Shown: positions 8,128 to 16,074 of the stretch, one piece after another
How positions within the stretch are numbered: position 1 is the stretch's first letter
Layout: every line of letters begins with the position of its first letter
Assembly (NCBI GenBank): GCA_025928345.1
Contig: JAICJR010000009.1
Span: forward strand, 1-36,976
Reading direction: 5' to 3'
Length of the DNA stretch: 36,976 bases
DNA from: Thermoleophilaceae bacterium
GTDB taxonomy: Bacteria > Actinomycetota > Thermoleophilia > Solirubrobacterales > Thermoleophilaceae
The notes under the pieces: model-generated
Seen by the model: the letters and a program-made list of their open reading frames with translations, nothing else
Told to the model about the DNA's origin: nothing
The model's database searches: none
Made by a program: the position numbers and the translations under genes

Positions 8128-8742
8128 CTATGGAGCGAGTCGGCCGATCGCCCAGCCACCCTCGCGCGGGGTGTAGACGAGCCTGTCGTGCAGGCGGTCG
8201 CTGCGGTGCTGCCAGAACTCGTAGCGCTCCGGCCGCACGCGGATGCCGCCCCAGTGCTCGGGCAGCGGCAGCTCGCCGCTCTCGTGCAGCGCGGTGAGCT
8301 CCGCCACGAGCCGCTCGAGCTCGGCGCGGCTCTCCACTGGCTGGCTCTGCGGCGAGGCGAGCGCGCTGAGCTGGCTGCCGCGCGGGCGGCTGCGGATGTA
8401 CACGGACGACTCCTCGGCACCGAGCCGCTCCGCCGGCCCCTCGATCCGCACCTGCCGGCCGAGCACCGTCCAGTGGAACAGCAGCGCGGCGCGCGGATTT
8501 GCCAAGAGCTCCTGGCCCTTGCGGCTCTCGTAGTTCGTGTAGAAGACGAAGCCGCGCTCGTCGAAGTGCTTCATCAGCACCATGCGCACCGACGGCGCCG
8601 CGTCCGGCGTGGCGGTGGCCACGGCCATCGCCTCTGGGCCCTCGATGCCGGCGTCGCCCGCCTCCCGGAACCAGGCGGCGAACTGCTTCAGAGGATCTGG
8701 GTCGGCGTCCTCCTCGCGCAGCGGCTTGATGCTGTCGTCCAC
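8128..8742 (-). CDS. pdxH: Pyridoxamine 5'-phosphate oxidase
   Basis: The 204-aa product matches the FMN-dependent enzyme that oxidises pyridoxamine or pyridoxine 5'-phosphate to pyridoxal 5'-phosphate, the last step of vitamin B6 coenzyme synthesis, in the cytoplasm. Visible family motifs: DPLKQFAAWFREA near the start, SVRMVLMKHFDERGFVFYTN (FMN-binding strands), ALLFHWTVLGRQVRIEGPAE, IRSRPRGSQLSALASPQSQ, and the C-terminal signature RYEFWQHRSDRLHDRLVY followed by IGRLAP. Length and order are typical, with no gap. The start is a minus-strand codon at 8742, 40 bp from the divergent thioesterase start, so the promoter must lie in or near that short gap. It heads a minus-strand run with the RAM, DUF4389 and M48 genes, whose connection to B6 metabolism is not clear. 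Confidence 0.93.
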   Translation of the reverse strand: MDDSIKPLREEDADPDPLKQFAAWFREAGDAGIEGPEAMAVATATPDAAPSVRMVLMKHFDERGFVFYTNYESRKGQELLANPRAALLFHWTVLGRQVRIEGPAERLGAEESSVYIRSRPRGSQLSALASPQSQPVESRAELERLVAELTALHESGELPLPEHWGGIRVRPERYEFWQHRSDRLHDRLVYTPREGGWAIGRLAP

Positions 8743-8782
8743 GCGCGGGAGGCTAATTCACGCGACGGCGTACGATGCCGCG

Positions 8783-9166
8783 ATGCCGCTCGAGCCCGGA
8801 CTCACGCGCGACGACGAGTTCACCGTGGAGGGACGCCTCATCACGGACGTCGGCGGCACGCTCCGCGCGCCCGTGCTCTCCACGCCCGGGATGATCTCGA
8901 TGATGGAGCGCAACTGCTCGATCCTCGCGCGCGATCACCTGCCCGAGGACAAGGGCACGGTGGGCTTCGAGGTGTGCATAAAGCACGTGGCGGGCGCGCC
9001 GGAGGGCGCGAGCTGCACGGTGCACGCGAAGCTCACAGACGTGATCGAGGACCGCAAGCTCCGCTTCGAAGTGGAGGTCAAACAGGACGGCAGAACGCTC
9101 GGCGTAGGAACCCACGAGCGCCGCGTGATCGACCTGGCGGCGCACGCCGCTCAAATGGAACGCTGA
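8783..9166 (+). CDS. FlK-like thioesterase (hotdog fold)
   Basis: This 127-aa single-domain protein resembles the fluoroacetyl-CoA thioesterase (FlK) group of hotdog-fold enzymes. Seen in sequence: TPGMISMMERNCS (region of the catalytic Glu in FlK), GTVGFEVCIKHVAGAPEGA with the conserved His followed by a P-x-G turn, then AKLTDVIEDRKLRFEVEV and LGVGTHERRVID, the last strands of the fold. It should hydrolyse a small acyl-CoA; the true substrate is unknown, and a fluoroacetate role should not be assumed. ATG 8783 gives the usual length; earlier in-frame codons extend into pdxH. The 3' end overlaps the convergent ABC permease gene by 16 bp. Confidence 0.8.
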   Translation: MPLEPGLTRDDEFTVEGRLITDVGGTLRAPVLSTPGMISMMERNCSILARDHLPEDKGTVGFEVCIKHVAGAPEGASCTVHAKLTDVIEDRKLRFEVEVKQDGRTLGVGTHERRVIDLAAHAAQMER

Positions 9167-9927
9167 TACGAGCGGAACGCGCGCGTTGCGAACAGCAGAG
9201 CAGCAGCCAGAAGCGCCAGCAAAAACCCGGTTCGCGAGGCGACGAAGCCCCAATCCGTGTGCTTCATCGCCGCCGAGCGGCCCGCTTCCACCGCCCAGTT
9301 GAGCGGGTTGTAGTTCGCTATTCCGCGGATCCAGCCGGGCACGAGGTTGAGCTGCATGAACGCGCCTGAGAGGAACGTGAGCGGCAGGAGCAGGAACTGC
9401 ATCAGCGCGATCAGCGTCTCCTCCTTGCGCACGTACAGCGCCACGCCGTAGGACCACGCCGTGGTGGCGGCCGCGAGCAGCACCGCAAGGAAGATCATCA
9501 CCACCACGCCGCCAACGCCGTTGCGGTAGTGCGCACCGGTGATCAGCGCGAGTACGACGATGATGATGGACTGCACGATCACGGCTATCGAGCCCTGCAC
9601 CATCCGGCCGGCGACCAGCGCGACGCGGTGCACGGGGGAGATGAGGAAGCGGTCGATCACGCCGCGGTTGAGGTCGTCGATCACGGGCATGCCGCCCCAG
9701 CCCGCGCCGAAGAACGCGGTCATCACCAGCACCCCGGGCGTGAGGAACTCGATGTACGAGCCGCCCTGGAAGCCCGGGATCTGCACCACCCGCTTGAACA
9801 GCGCGCCGTAGAGCAGCAGCCAGATGATCGGCTGCACCAGGGTGACGGCGATCCACGCCGGCTGGCGCCCCAGCGCACGCAGGTGGCGCACGGTCATGTA
9901 CCAGGAGTGTCTGAGGGTGACCGTCAT
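9151..9927 (-). CDS. ABC-2 type transporter permease (DrrB-like)
   Basis: This 258-aa protein has the six-helix layout of ABC-2 exporters (QPIIWLLLYGALF; FLTPGVLVMTAFFGAGWGG; VQSIIIVVLALITGA; VVVMIFLAVLLAAATTAWSY; LLLPLTFLSGAFM; GFLLALLAAALLFATRAF). The stretch PLTFLSGAFMQLNLVPGWI followed by NYNPLNWAVEAGR is typical for daunorubicin-resistance-type permeases. ATG 9927 overlaps the TGA of the ATPase gene (ATGA), so the two subunits are translated together. It most likely exports a hydrophobic compound; the cargo cannot be read from the sequence. Its end overlaps the convergent thioesterase gene. Confidence 0.9.
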   Translation of the reverse strand: MTVTLRHSWYMTVRHLRALGRQPAWIAVTLVQPIIWLLLYGALFKRVVQIPGFQGGSYIEFLTPGVLVMTAFFGAGWGGMPVIDDLNRGVIDRFLISPVHRVALVAGRMVQGSIAVIVQSIIIVVLALITGAHYRNGVGGVVVMIFLAVLLAAATTAWSYGVALYVRKEETLIALMQFLLLPLTFLSGAFMQLNLVPGWIRGIANYNPLNWAVEAGRSAAMKHTDWGFVASRTGFLLALLAAALLFATRAFRSYQRSI

Positions 9928-10901
9928 CGGGTCTTCTCCTCTGCCTCGGCCTCCGCCTTGTCGAAGGTGCGGCCCGTGTAGCGCAGGTAGACGTCGTCGA
10001 GCGAGGGCCGGGCAACGCTCACCGAGGCCACGTCGATGCCGCGCGACTCGAGCGCCTGAAGCACCACCGGCACCGCGCGGGCGCCATCATCCGCGCGGGC
10101 GTGCAGCGTCCGCCCGTCCACCGCCACCTCGCGGATGCCGCCCAGCTCCTCGAGCGCGCCGGTCACGTGGCCGTTGCCCTCGGCATGCGCCAGCTCGACG
10201 TGGATGGCGTCGCCGCGCAGGTCTGCTTTCAGTGCCTCCGGCGCGCCTTCCGCGACCACGTTTCCGCGGTCCACGATCGCGAGCTGCGACGCGAGGTTGT
10301 CGGCCTCCTCGAGGTAGTGCGTGGTGAGCAGGATGGTCAGGCCCTGGTCGTTGGCCAGACGCGAGATCTCCGTCCACATGTCGGCGCGCACCTCCGGGTC
10401 GAGCCCGGTGGTGGGCTCGTCCAGAAACAGCACGCTGGGCTGGTTGATGAGCGCCATCGCCACGTGCAGACGGCGCTCCATGCCGCCGGAGTAGCCGCGC
10501 GCGATGCGATCGGCAGCGTCGTTGAGCGCGAAGCGATCGAGCAGCTCGGAGATGCGGGCCTCGAGGTCGCGCCCGCGCAGCCCGTACACCTGGCCCTGGA
10601 GGCGCATGTTCTCGCGGCCAGTGGCCTCGCGGTCGACCGTTGTTCCCTGCTGCACGACTCCGATATTGCGGCGCACCATCTCTGCCTGTGAGGCGACATC
10701 GAAACCGGCCACGGTGGCGCTGCCGGAATCGGCGCGCGACAGCGTGGTGAGGATCTTCACGGTCGTGGACTTGCCGGCGCCATTGGGGCCGAGCAGGCCG
10801 AAGACCGTGCCCTGCTGCACGCTGAAGCTGAGCCCGTTCAGGGCCTTGACGTCGCCCCCATATGTCTTGACGAGGTCATGCGCCTCGATTGCTTGCGCCA
10901 T
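9924..10901 (-). CDS. ABC transporter ATP-binding protein (DrrA-like)
   Basis: All nucleotide-binding motifs are present in this 325-aa protein: Walker A GPNGAGKST, Q-loop VVQQGTTVD, signature YSGGMERR, Walker B VLFLDEPTTGLDP and switch His in TTHYLEEAD. After residue 230 there is a small C-terminal domain as in DrrA proteins (DUF4162-like, ending in SLDDVYLRYTGRTF). It powers the permease encoded directly downstream, overlapping by 4 bp. Start ATG 10901 gives MAQAIEAHDLVKTYGG, the usual beginning; the ribosome site is weak. It follows the MFS exporter by only 20 bp, so one transcript could carry two different efflux systems together with the ring-cleaving dioxygenase. Confidence 0.92.
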   Translation of the reverse strand: MAQAIEAHDLVKTYGGDVKALNGLSFSVQQGTVFGLLGPNGAGKSTTVKILTTLSRADSGSATVAGFDVASQAEMVRRNIGVVQQGTTVDREATGRENMRLQGQVYGLRGRDLEARISELLDRFALNDAADRIARGYSGGMERRLHVAMALINQPSVLFLDEPTTGLDPEVRADMWTEISRLANDQGLTILLTTHYLEEADNLASQLAIVDRGNVVAEGAPEALKADLRGDAIHVELAHAEGNGHVTGALEELGGIREVAVDGRTLHARADDGARAVPVVLQALESRGIDVASVSVARPSLDDVYLRYTGRTFDKAEAEAEEKTR

Positions 10902-10921
10902 GGCCAGCCGACGATAGTGCG

Positions 10922-12544
10922 CTAAGCGGCGGGAGCCGCGGCCGGCGGCCGGCTCACTCGCACCTCTTCGCCGGCTCCGCAGATGGCGCCGCCCGGACAG
11001 CCCTCAGCGTGGAACGGCTCAGCCTTGCGGCGCTCGAGTCCCGCGAGCGACACCAGGCCGCCGATGATCGCCAGCACACCCGCGATCCCGATGCCCAGGT
11101 GGAACGCCTTCACCGCGGCGTCCTCGAGCGCCGCGTGCATCTGCGCGCGGTCCACCGGGGCGGCGGCGCTCGCATTCGTGACGAGCGTGCGCTTCTTCAT
11201 CAGCGCCACCGCGTCCCGCGTCTGCGGATGGAGTTGCGCCGGTAGACGAGCGTCGAGCGTGCTCGCGAACTGCGCGGCGCAGACGGCCCCCACCACCGCC
11301 ACCGCGAGGAGCCCTGCCACGCGCGCGACGGCGTTGTTCACGCCGGACGCGATGCCCGAGTGATGCGGCGGCGCGCCCGCCAGCACGGCCGCGGTGAGCG
11401 GCGCCACCGTCATCGACAGCCCGAGGCCGAAGACCACCACGCCCGGGAGCACGTCGGGCACGTAGCTGCCGCTCGCATCGATCCGGATCATGAGCAGCAG
11501 ACCGATCCCCGCCACGACCGGCCCGAAGCCCATGAAGAGCCGCGGCCCGATCCGGTCCGCCAGCGCTCCGAAGCGGCGCGAGAGGAAGAACGTGAGAACC
11601 GTCAGCGGCAGGAGTGACAGCCCCGCCTCGAGCGCGCTGTAGCCCGCCGCCTCCTGGAGGAACAGCGCGAGCAGGAAGGTGGCCGCGCTGAGGCCCGCAT
11701 AGAGCGCGAACGTGGTGATGTTGCCGACGGTGAAGTTGCGCCGGCCGAACAGCGACAGCGGCAGCATCGGATCGCGCGTGTGACCCTCCCACCACACGAA
11801 CAGCCCGAGCAGCGCAAGTCCGAGGACGAGGGGGACGGACACCACGGGCGACGACCAGCCTCGGGTTGGCTGCTCGATGAGCGCGAGTACGGGTCCCGCC
11901 AGCCCGAGCGCGGCGAGAAGCGCGCCAACCGCGTCCACGCGCACGCCCTTCATCCGCTCGCCGGGCGGGGCGTAGCGCAGCAGCCAGAGCGTCAGCAGGA
12001 CGGGAATGACGTTGATCGCGAACACCCAGCGCCACGAGGCGATGCCGATGAGGATGCCGCCGCCGAGTGGCCCGATCACCGTGGCGATCGCGGTCCACGC
12101 CGTCCACGAGCCGATCGCCGCACCACGCTCGTCCTCGTCGAAGGTGTCCATGATCAGAGCGAGCGTGTTCGGCACGAGCATCGCGCCCGCGATGCCCTGG
12201 AGCGCGCGCGCCACGACGAGCAAGCTGGCGGACGGCGCGACCGCGCACAGCAGCGAGAACCCGCCGAACGTGGCCACGCCGATCGCGAACACCCTGCGGC
12301 GGCCAAAGAGGTCGCCGAACGACCCGCCCACGAGGATCAGCGCCGACAGTGTGAGCAGGTAGCCCGCGACCACCCACTGCTGCTCGGCGAGCCCGGCGTG
12401 CAGGCCCTCGCGGATCGCCGGCAGCGCGACGTTCACCACGGTGCCGTCGAGGAACACCGTGCCGGAGCCGAGGATGCAGGCGACGAGCGTGAGGCGCTTG
12501 TTGGGAGCGGGGCCGGCGCGAAGCACGCCGGCGATGGAGGCCAC
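10922..12544 (-). CDS. MFS drug exporter, DHA2 (EmrB/QacA) type
   Basis: The 540-aa product has the 14-helix DHA2 pattern. Family motifs: FLDGTVVNVALPAI (motif D1), GSFGDLFGRRRVF (motif A between helices 2 and 3), and GPLGGGILIGIASWRWVFAIN (motif C, the antiporter signature). Such proteins use the proton gradient to expel drugs, dyes or toxic metabolites. The C-terminal cytoplasmic tail has two closely spaced Cys (GCPGGAICGAG), a small oddity. GTG 12544 is the likely start, 7 bp after the dioxygenase stop. Placement right after a quinone-type ring-cleaving dioxygenase and before an ABC exporter suggests a joint response to aromatic or quinone stress (inference). No regulator gene is adjacent. 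Confidence 0.9.
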   Translation of the reverse strand: MASIAGVLRAGPAPNKRLTLVACILGSGTVFLDGTVVNVALPAIREGLHAGLAEQQWVVAGYLLTLSALILVGGSFGDLFGRRRVFAIGVATFGGFSLLCAVAPSASLLVVARALQGIAGAMLVPNTLALIMDTFDEDERGAAIGSWTAWTAIATVIGPLGGGILIGIASWRWVFAINVIPVLLTLWLLRYAPPGERMKGVRVDAVGALLAALGLAGPVLALIEQPTRGWSSPVVSVPLVLGLALLGLFVWWEGHTRDPMLPLSLFGRRNFTVGNITTFALYAGLSAATFLLALFLQEAAGYSALEAGLSLLPLTVLTFFLSRRFGALADRIGPRLFMGFGPVVAGIGLLLMIRIDASGSYVPDVLPGVVVFGLGLSMTVAPLTAAVLAGAPPHHSGIASGVNNAVARVAGLLAVAVVGAVCAAQFASTLDARLPAQLHPQTRDAVALMKKRTLVTNASAAAPVDRAQMHAALEDAAVKAFHLGIGIAGVLAIIGGLVSLAGLERRKAEPFHAEGCPGGAICGAGEEVRVSRPPAAAPAA

Positions 12545-12551
12545 GGAGCGG

Positions 12552-13487
12552 CTAGCCGCCGCCGTCCGCCTTGGCCCAGTCCTCGCGCGGGTTGCGGATG
12601 GGCGTGACGGTGCGCTCGATCTGGTCGCGCAGGTGCTCGAAGCGGGGCGGCAGCACGAGCTTCTCGCCTAGGTGCGCCGGGTCCTCGTCGGTGGCGAAGC
12701 CCGGGCCCAGCGTTGCGATCTCGAACAGCACGCCGCTCGGCTCGCGGAAGTAGATCGACAGGAACCAGAAGCGGTCGATGATCTGCGTGGGGTGTGCCTC
12801 GCTCTGTGCCACGCGCTTCTGCCATGCGTCGTGCTCGTCCATCTCGTCCGCCCACGCCACGTGGTGCACCGTGCCCGCGCCCTGGAGGCCGCGCTCGGTG
12901 GACTGGTCGTACACGAAGAAGGAGCCGCGCTTGTCGCCGCGCACCTCCCAGCTCGCGTCGCCGGTGGGGGAGAAGCCGAGCGTCTCCTCGAGCAGCTTGC
13001 GGCTGCGCTCGGGGTCGTTGGTGTAGGCGCGCACGCCGTCGAACCCCTGGATCGCGAGCTCCGCCGGGATCTCGGGATGCTCGGCCACCAGAGCATCGTC
13101 CTCCGTCTCGAGCGCGTGCAGCTCGAGCCCGAGCCCCTCGGGATCCTCGAACACGAGCGAGTCGCCGGAGAGACTGGCGTCCACGCCGTTCGCGGTGAGC
13201 CGCTCCTCCCAGAACGTGAGCGCCTCGTTGGACGCCACGCGGAACACCACGCGGTGCACCATCCCGGCGCCTGCGCGGCCGCGCGGAGCGCCTGGATATT
13301 CGAAGAAGGTGATGTCCGAGCCGGGCGAGCCCTTCTCGTCGGCGTAGAAGAGGTGGTAGACGGTCGGGTCGTCCTGGTTGACCGTCTTCTTGACCATGCG
13401 CAGGCCCAGCACGCGCGCGTAGAAGTCGACGTTGCCCGGCGCATCGCCCGTGATCGCCGTTACGTGGTGAATGCCTTCGAGCTTCAT
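12552..13487 (-). CDS. Ring-cleaving dioxygenase, MhqO/hydroquinone type (VOC fold)
   Basis: This 311-aa protein is made of two vicinal-oxygen-chelate units. It begins GIHHVTAITGDAPGNVDFY, then has KKTVNQDDPTVYHLFYADE, a glyoxalase-family hallmark of the MhqA/MhqO/PcpA group that opens hydroquinone-type rings. Metal ligands are visible as His7 or His8, the His of TVHHVAWADE and the Glu of GVLFEIATLGPGF, the His-His-Glu set for Fe(II) or Mn(II). The 3' end HLGEKLVLPPRFE is also typical. ATG 13487 has GAGGAG 8 nt upstream; the much longer frame to 14402 runs over the PAP2 gene and is rejected. Role: oxidative opening of a (hydro)quinone-like aromatic, probably for detoxification, with the downstream exporters removing similar compounds. 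Confidence 0.88.
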   Translation of the reverse strand: MKLEGIHHVTAITGDAPGNVDFYARVLGLRMVKKTVNQDDPTVYHLFYADEKGSPGSDITFFEYPGAPRGRAGAGMVHRVVFRVASNEALTFWEERLTANGVDASLSGDSLVFEDPEGLGLELHALETEDDALVAEHPEIPAELAIQGFDGVRAYTNDPERSRKLLEETLGFSPTGDASWEVRGDKRGSFFVYDQSTERGLQGAGTVHHVAWADEMDEHDAWQKRVAQSEAHPTQIIDRFWFLSIYFREPSGVLFEIATLGPGFATDEDPAHLGEKLVLPPRFEHLRDQIERTVTPIRNPREDWAKADGGG

Positions 13488-13543
13488 CGATCTGGCTCCT
13501 CGGTAGGGGACGCGCGCGCTGCGACGGACGATAGCGCTGGTGC

Positions 13544-14398
13544 TCAGTCGCGCAAGATCGCGGCGACCACGCCCGCCACGGCCACGCTCGCGATGGCGAT
13601 CGCGCTGGCGCCGACGGCGAAGACCGTGTGCGCGCTCACGAAGTCGAACGCGCGCGCGGGCGCCACGGCTGCCACCACGATGGCGAGGACCACGAGCAGC
13701 GCGATGAGGGTCGCGACTGCCGCGCGCGCGTGCACGCGTGCGAGCAGCCTGCCGGCCGCGCGCCTGCCACTCCGAGCGGGCCAGCGGGCGTCCGCGAAGC
13801 GCAGCGCCGCCACGGCGAGCGATGTCCACGCGCCCGCCACGAGGAAGCCGCCGAGCACGTCGCTCGGGTAATGCCAGCCGAGCACGAGGAACGAGTACGA
13901 CACCGCGATCGCGAACAGGGCCCCGATTGCCGCCACGTACGGACGGGTGCGCGGGGACGCCACGAGGATCGCGCACAGCGCGAGCGCCATCGCGGCTGTG
14001 CCGTGGCCGCTCGGAAACGAGGCGTCCGCGATCTGGCGTAGCCCGAGCAGTGAGTCGTAGCGCGGCGCCGCGAGGAGCGGCTTGAGGATGCGGTCGGTAG
14101 TCACGGCCGAGCCCACCAGGATCACGAGCACCGCCAGCGCCACCCGCGCGCGCCCGCGCGCAAGCGCGAGGCCGATGAGCACCGCGCCGATCAGGGCGTA
14201 CGGCGCCGGGTCCGCCACGTGGGCGATGTCGGTGATGACGTTGTAGATCGACTCGCGGTCGAGCGACACGAAGTCGTGCAGCGTGACCGCGTCGGCGTGG
14301 TGAAGCGCGTGCACGTCGAACGCGAGCACGCGCGCAAGCGCGATGCCCGCGGCGGCAACCAGGACGCCGATCAGGGGAGCACGCACCGACCTTGTCAT
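13544..14398 (-). CDS. PAP2 superfamily membrane phosphatase
   Basis: This 284-aa membrane protein carries the three-part acid-phosphatase signature: KPLLAAPR (a K-x6-R-P variant that lacks the final Pro), FPSGHGTAAMAL and SYSFLVLGWHYPSDVLGG, supplying the two catalytic His. Several hydrophobic helices surround these, two of them at the C-terminus after a basic linker. PAP2 membrane enzymes remove phosphate from lipid substrates such as undecaprenyl pyrophosphate or phosphatidic acid; which one is not decidable here. The start is ATG 14398; the ribosome site is weak. It is separated from the ring-cleaving dioxygenase by 56 bp on the same strand and is divergent from the flavoprotein gene across 157 bp containing two perfect palindromes. 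Confidence 0.85.
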   Translation of the reverse strand: MTRSVRAPLIGVLVAAAGIALARVLAFDVHALHHADAVTLHDFVSLDRESIYNVITDIAHVADPAPYALIGAVLIGLALARGRARVALAVLVILVGSAVTTDRILKPLLAAPRYDSLLGLRQIADASFPSGHGTAAMALALCAILVASPRTRPYVAAIGALFAIAVSYSFLVLGWHYPSDVLGGFLVAGAWTSLAVAALRFADARWPARSGRRAAGRLLARVHARAAVATLIALLVVLAIVVAAVAPARAFDFVSAHTVFAVGASAIAIASVAVAGVVAAILRD

Positions 14399-14412
14399 GC
14401 ATCCAAGTTAGC

Positions 14413-14445
14413 CGGATATCCGCTCAGCTCCTGGCGGTTAACCGC
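14413..14445. promoter_or_regulatory. Two perfect palindromes 22 bp apart (candidate operator)
   Basis: CGGATATCCG (14413-14422) and GCGGTTAACCGC (14434-14445) lie in the gap between the divergent PAP2 and flavoprotein genes. Their centres are 22 bp apart, about two helical turns, so dimers bound to both would face the same side. A 10-bp palindrome alone is expected by chance; the pair and its spacing are what make it worth noting. No regulator gene is next to it. Confidence 0.3.
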
Positions 14446-14555
14446 ACGCGCGAAAACAAGCTGGCCCCATGTGATGGAAAGGCCTGACGGGCGAACCTTT
14501 CGACACCCCAGCTGTTCAGACCCGTTTCGCTCCCCAGCACTCCAGGAGATCCCCA

Positions 14556-15950
14556 ATGAACAACCCGGTACTCGCCACAGTCCAGATCCCCACCGACGTA
14601 GCGTCGCTGCGCTCGAGCATCGCCGGCGACGTGTACGTGCCCGGCGACGAGGGCTACGACGAGGCGCGCCTCGCCTGGAACCTCTACGTCGACCAGCACC
14701 CGTCCGTGATCGCCATGCCGGAGTCCGCGATCGACGTGGTCAAGGCGGTGCGCTTCGCCCGCGCCGAGGGCCTCCGCGTGGCCCCGCAGGGCACGGGCCA
14801 CGGCGCCACCGCCGTCGAGAGCCTCGAGGGAGCGATGCTCCTCAAGACCACGCGCATGCGCCGCGTGGAGATCTATCCCGCCAGCCGCACAGCTCGCGCC
14901 GAGGCCGGAGCCGAGTGGCAGGACGTGACAATCCCGGCCGCGGAGCACGGCCTGGCCGCGCTCGCCGGCTCGTCGCCTGACGTCGGCGTGATGGGTTACA
15001 CGCTCGGTGGCGGCATGGGCTGGCTCGCCCGCCGCTACGGCCTGGCCGCCAACAGCGTGACGGCCGTCGAGATGGTCACCCCTGACGGCCGCCTCGTGCG
15101 CGCCGACGCCTACAACGAGCCGGACCTGCTGTGGGCGGTCCGCGGGGGCGGCGGCCAGGTGGGCATCGTCACCGCGATCGAGTTCACGCTCTACCCGGTG
15201 CGCGAGGCCTATGCCGGCACGCTGTTCTTCCCGCTCGAGCGCGCTTCCGAGGTGCTGCACGCGTGGCGCGATTGGACGGACACCGTGCCGGACGAGGTCA
15301 CCTCCGTCGGCCGCATACTCCAGTTCCCGCCGATCCCGGACCTGCCCGACTTCCTGCGCGGCAAGCAGTTCGTCGTGGTGGAGGCCGCCTACCTCGGCGA
15401 CGAGTTCGAGGGCGCCGAGCTGATCCGTCCGCTGCGCGAGCTCGGTCCGGACATGGACACCTTCGCCATGATCCCGGCCCCGGCGCTGCAGGACCTCCAC
15501 ATGGATCCGCCGCAGCCGGTGCCCGGCCAGGGCGACGGCACCTACCTGACGGACTTCACGCCAGGCGCGATCGACGCCCTCGTGGCCACCGCTGGCGCGG
15601 GTTCGGGCTCGCCGCTCCTGAGCGTCGAGGTGCGTCATTGCGGCGGCGCGATGGCCACCGGAGGCGGCAACGGCGCGCAGACGAACACGGACGCCAGGTT
15701 CATGCTCTTCGGCGTCGGCCTCACGCCCACCGAGGAGATGGCCGAGGCCGTGCGCTCGCACGTGCGCGTGCTGCTCGACACGCTCGCCCCGTGGCGCGCC
15801 GAGTACGACTACTACAACCTCCGCGAGGAGGCGGCCGGTGCCGACGAGGTGCTTCCCGCCGAGTCCTACCGCCGTCTGCGCGAGATCAAGGCGCGCTACG
15901 ACGCCGGCGAGATGATCGTCACCTCGCACCCCGTGAGGCCCGCCAGGTAG
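14556..15950 (+). CDS. FAD-linked oxidoreductase, berberine-bridge/6-hydroxynicotine oxidase type
   Basis: This 464-aa protein has the PCMH-type FAD-binding domain followed by a substrate domain. Seen: PSVIAMPESAIDVVKAVRFA, APQGTGHGATA (the His sits where the family's covalent FAD histidine lies in R-S-G-G-H), GVMGYTLGGGMGWLARRYGL, DLLWAVRGGGGQVGIVTAIEF, and a C-terminal YYNLREEA segment ending in RLREIKARYD, as in BBE domains. The second, cysteinyl FAD link of true BBE enzymes appears missing (SSPDVGVMG instead of a Cys-containing segment), so attachment is probably through His only. It oxidises a small organic molecule with O2 as acceptor; the substrate is unknown. AGGAG 7 nt before ATG 14556 fixes the start. 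It appears monocistronic, with a strong terminator after its stop. Confidence 0.87.
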   Translation: MNNPVLATVQIPTDVASLRSSIAGDVYVPGDEGYDEARLAWNLYVDQHPSVIAMPESAIDVVKAVRFARAEGLRVAPQGTGHGATAVESLEGAMLLKTTRMRRVEIYPASRTARAEAGAEWQDVTIPAAEHGLAALAGSSPDVGVMGYTLGGGMGWLARRYGLAANSVTAVEMVTPDGRLVRADAYNEPDLLWAVRGGGGQVGIVTAIEFTLYPVREAYAGTLFFPLERASEVLHAWRDWTDTVPDEVTSVGRILQFPPIPDLPDFLRGKQFVVVEAAYLGDEFEGAELIRPLRELGPDMDTFAMIPAPALQDLHMDPPQPVPGQGDGTYLTDFTPGAIDALVATAGAGSGSPLLSVEVRHCGGAMATGGGNGAQTNTDARFMLFGVGLTPTEEMAEAVRSHVRVLLDTLAPWRAEYDYYNLREEAAGADEVLPAESYRRLREIKARYDAGEMIVTSHPVRPAR

Positions 15951-15966
15951 GGAGCCTGGGTGAACA

Positions 15967-16012
15967 GCCGCCCCCACGTGCCTGAGTTGGCGCGCGGGGG
16001 CGGCTTCTTTTT
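15967..16012 (+). terminator. Rho-independent terminator after the flavoprotein gene
   Basis: A perfect 9-bp GC stem (GCCGCCCCC at 15967-15975 with GGGGGCGGC at 15996-16004) closes a 20-nt loop and is followed at once by TTCTTTTT (16005-16012). It begins 16 nt after the stop codon. It is the clearest intrinsic terminator in the window. Confidence 0.88.
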
Positions 16013-16074
16013 GTGCCAGGCGGGGTACATCCGGACCGCCCCATGGGGGATTCCATCTATACCGGGAGGTAGGT

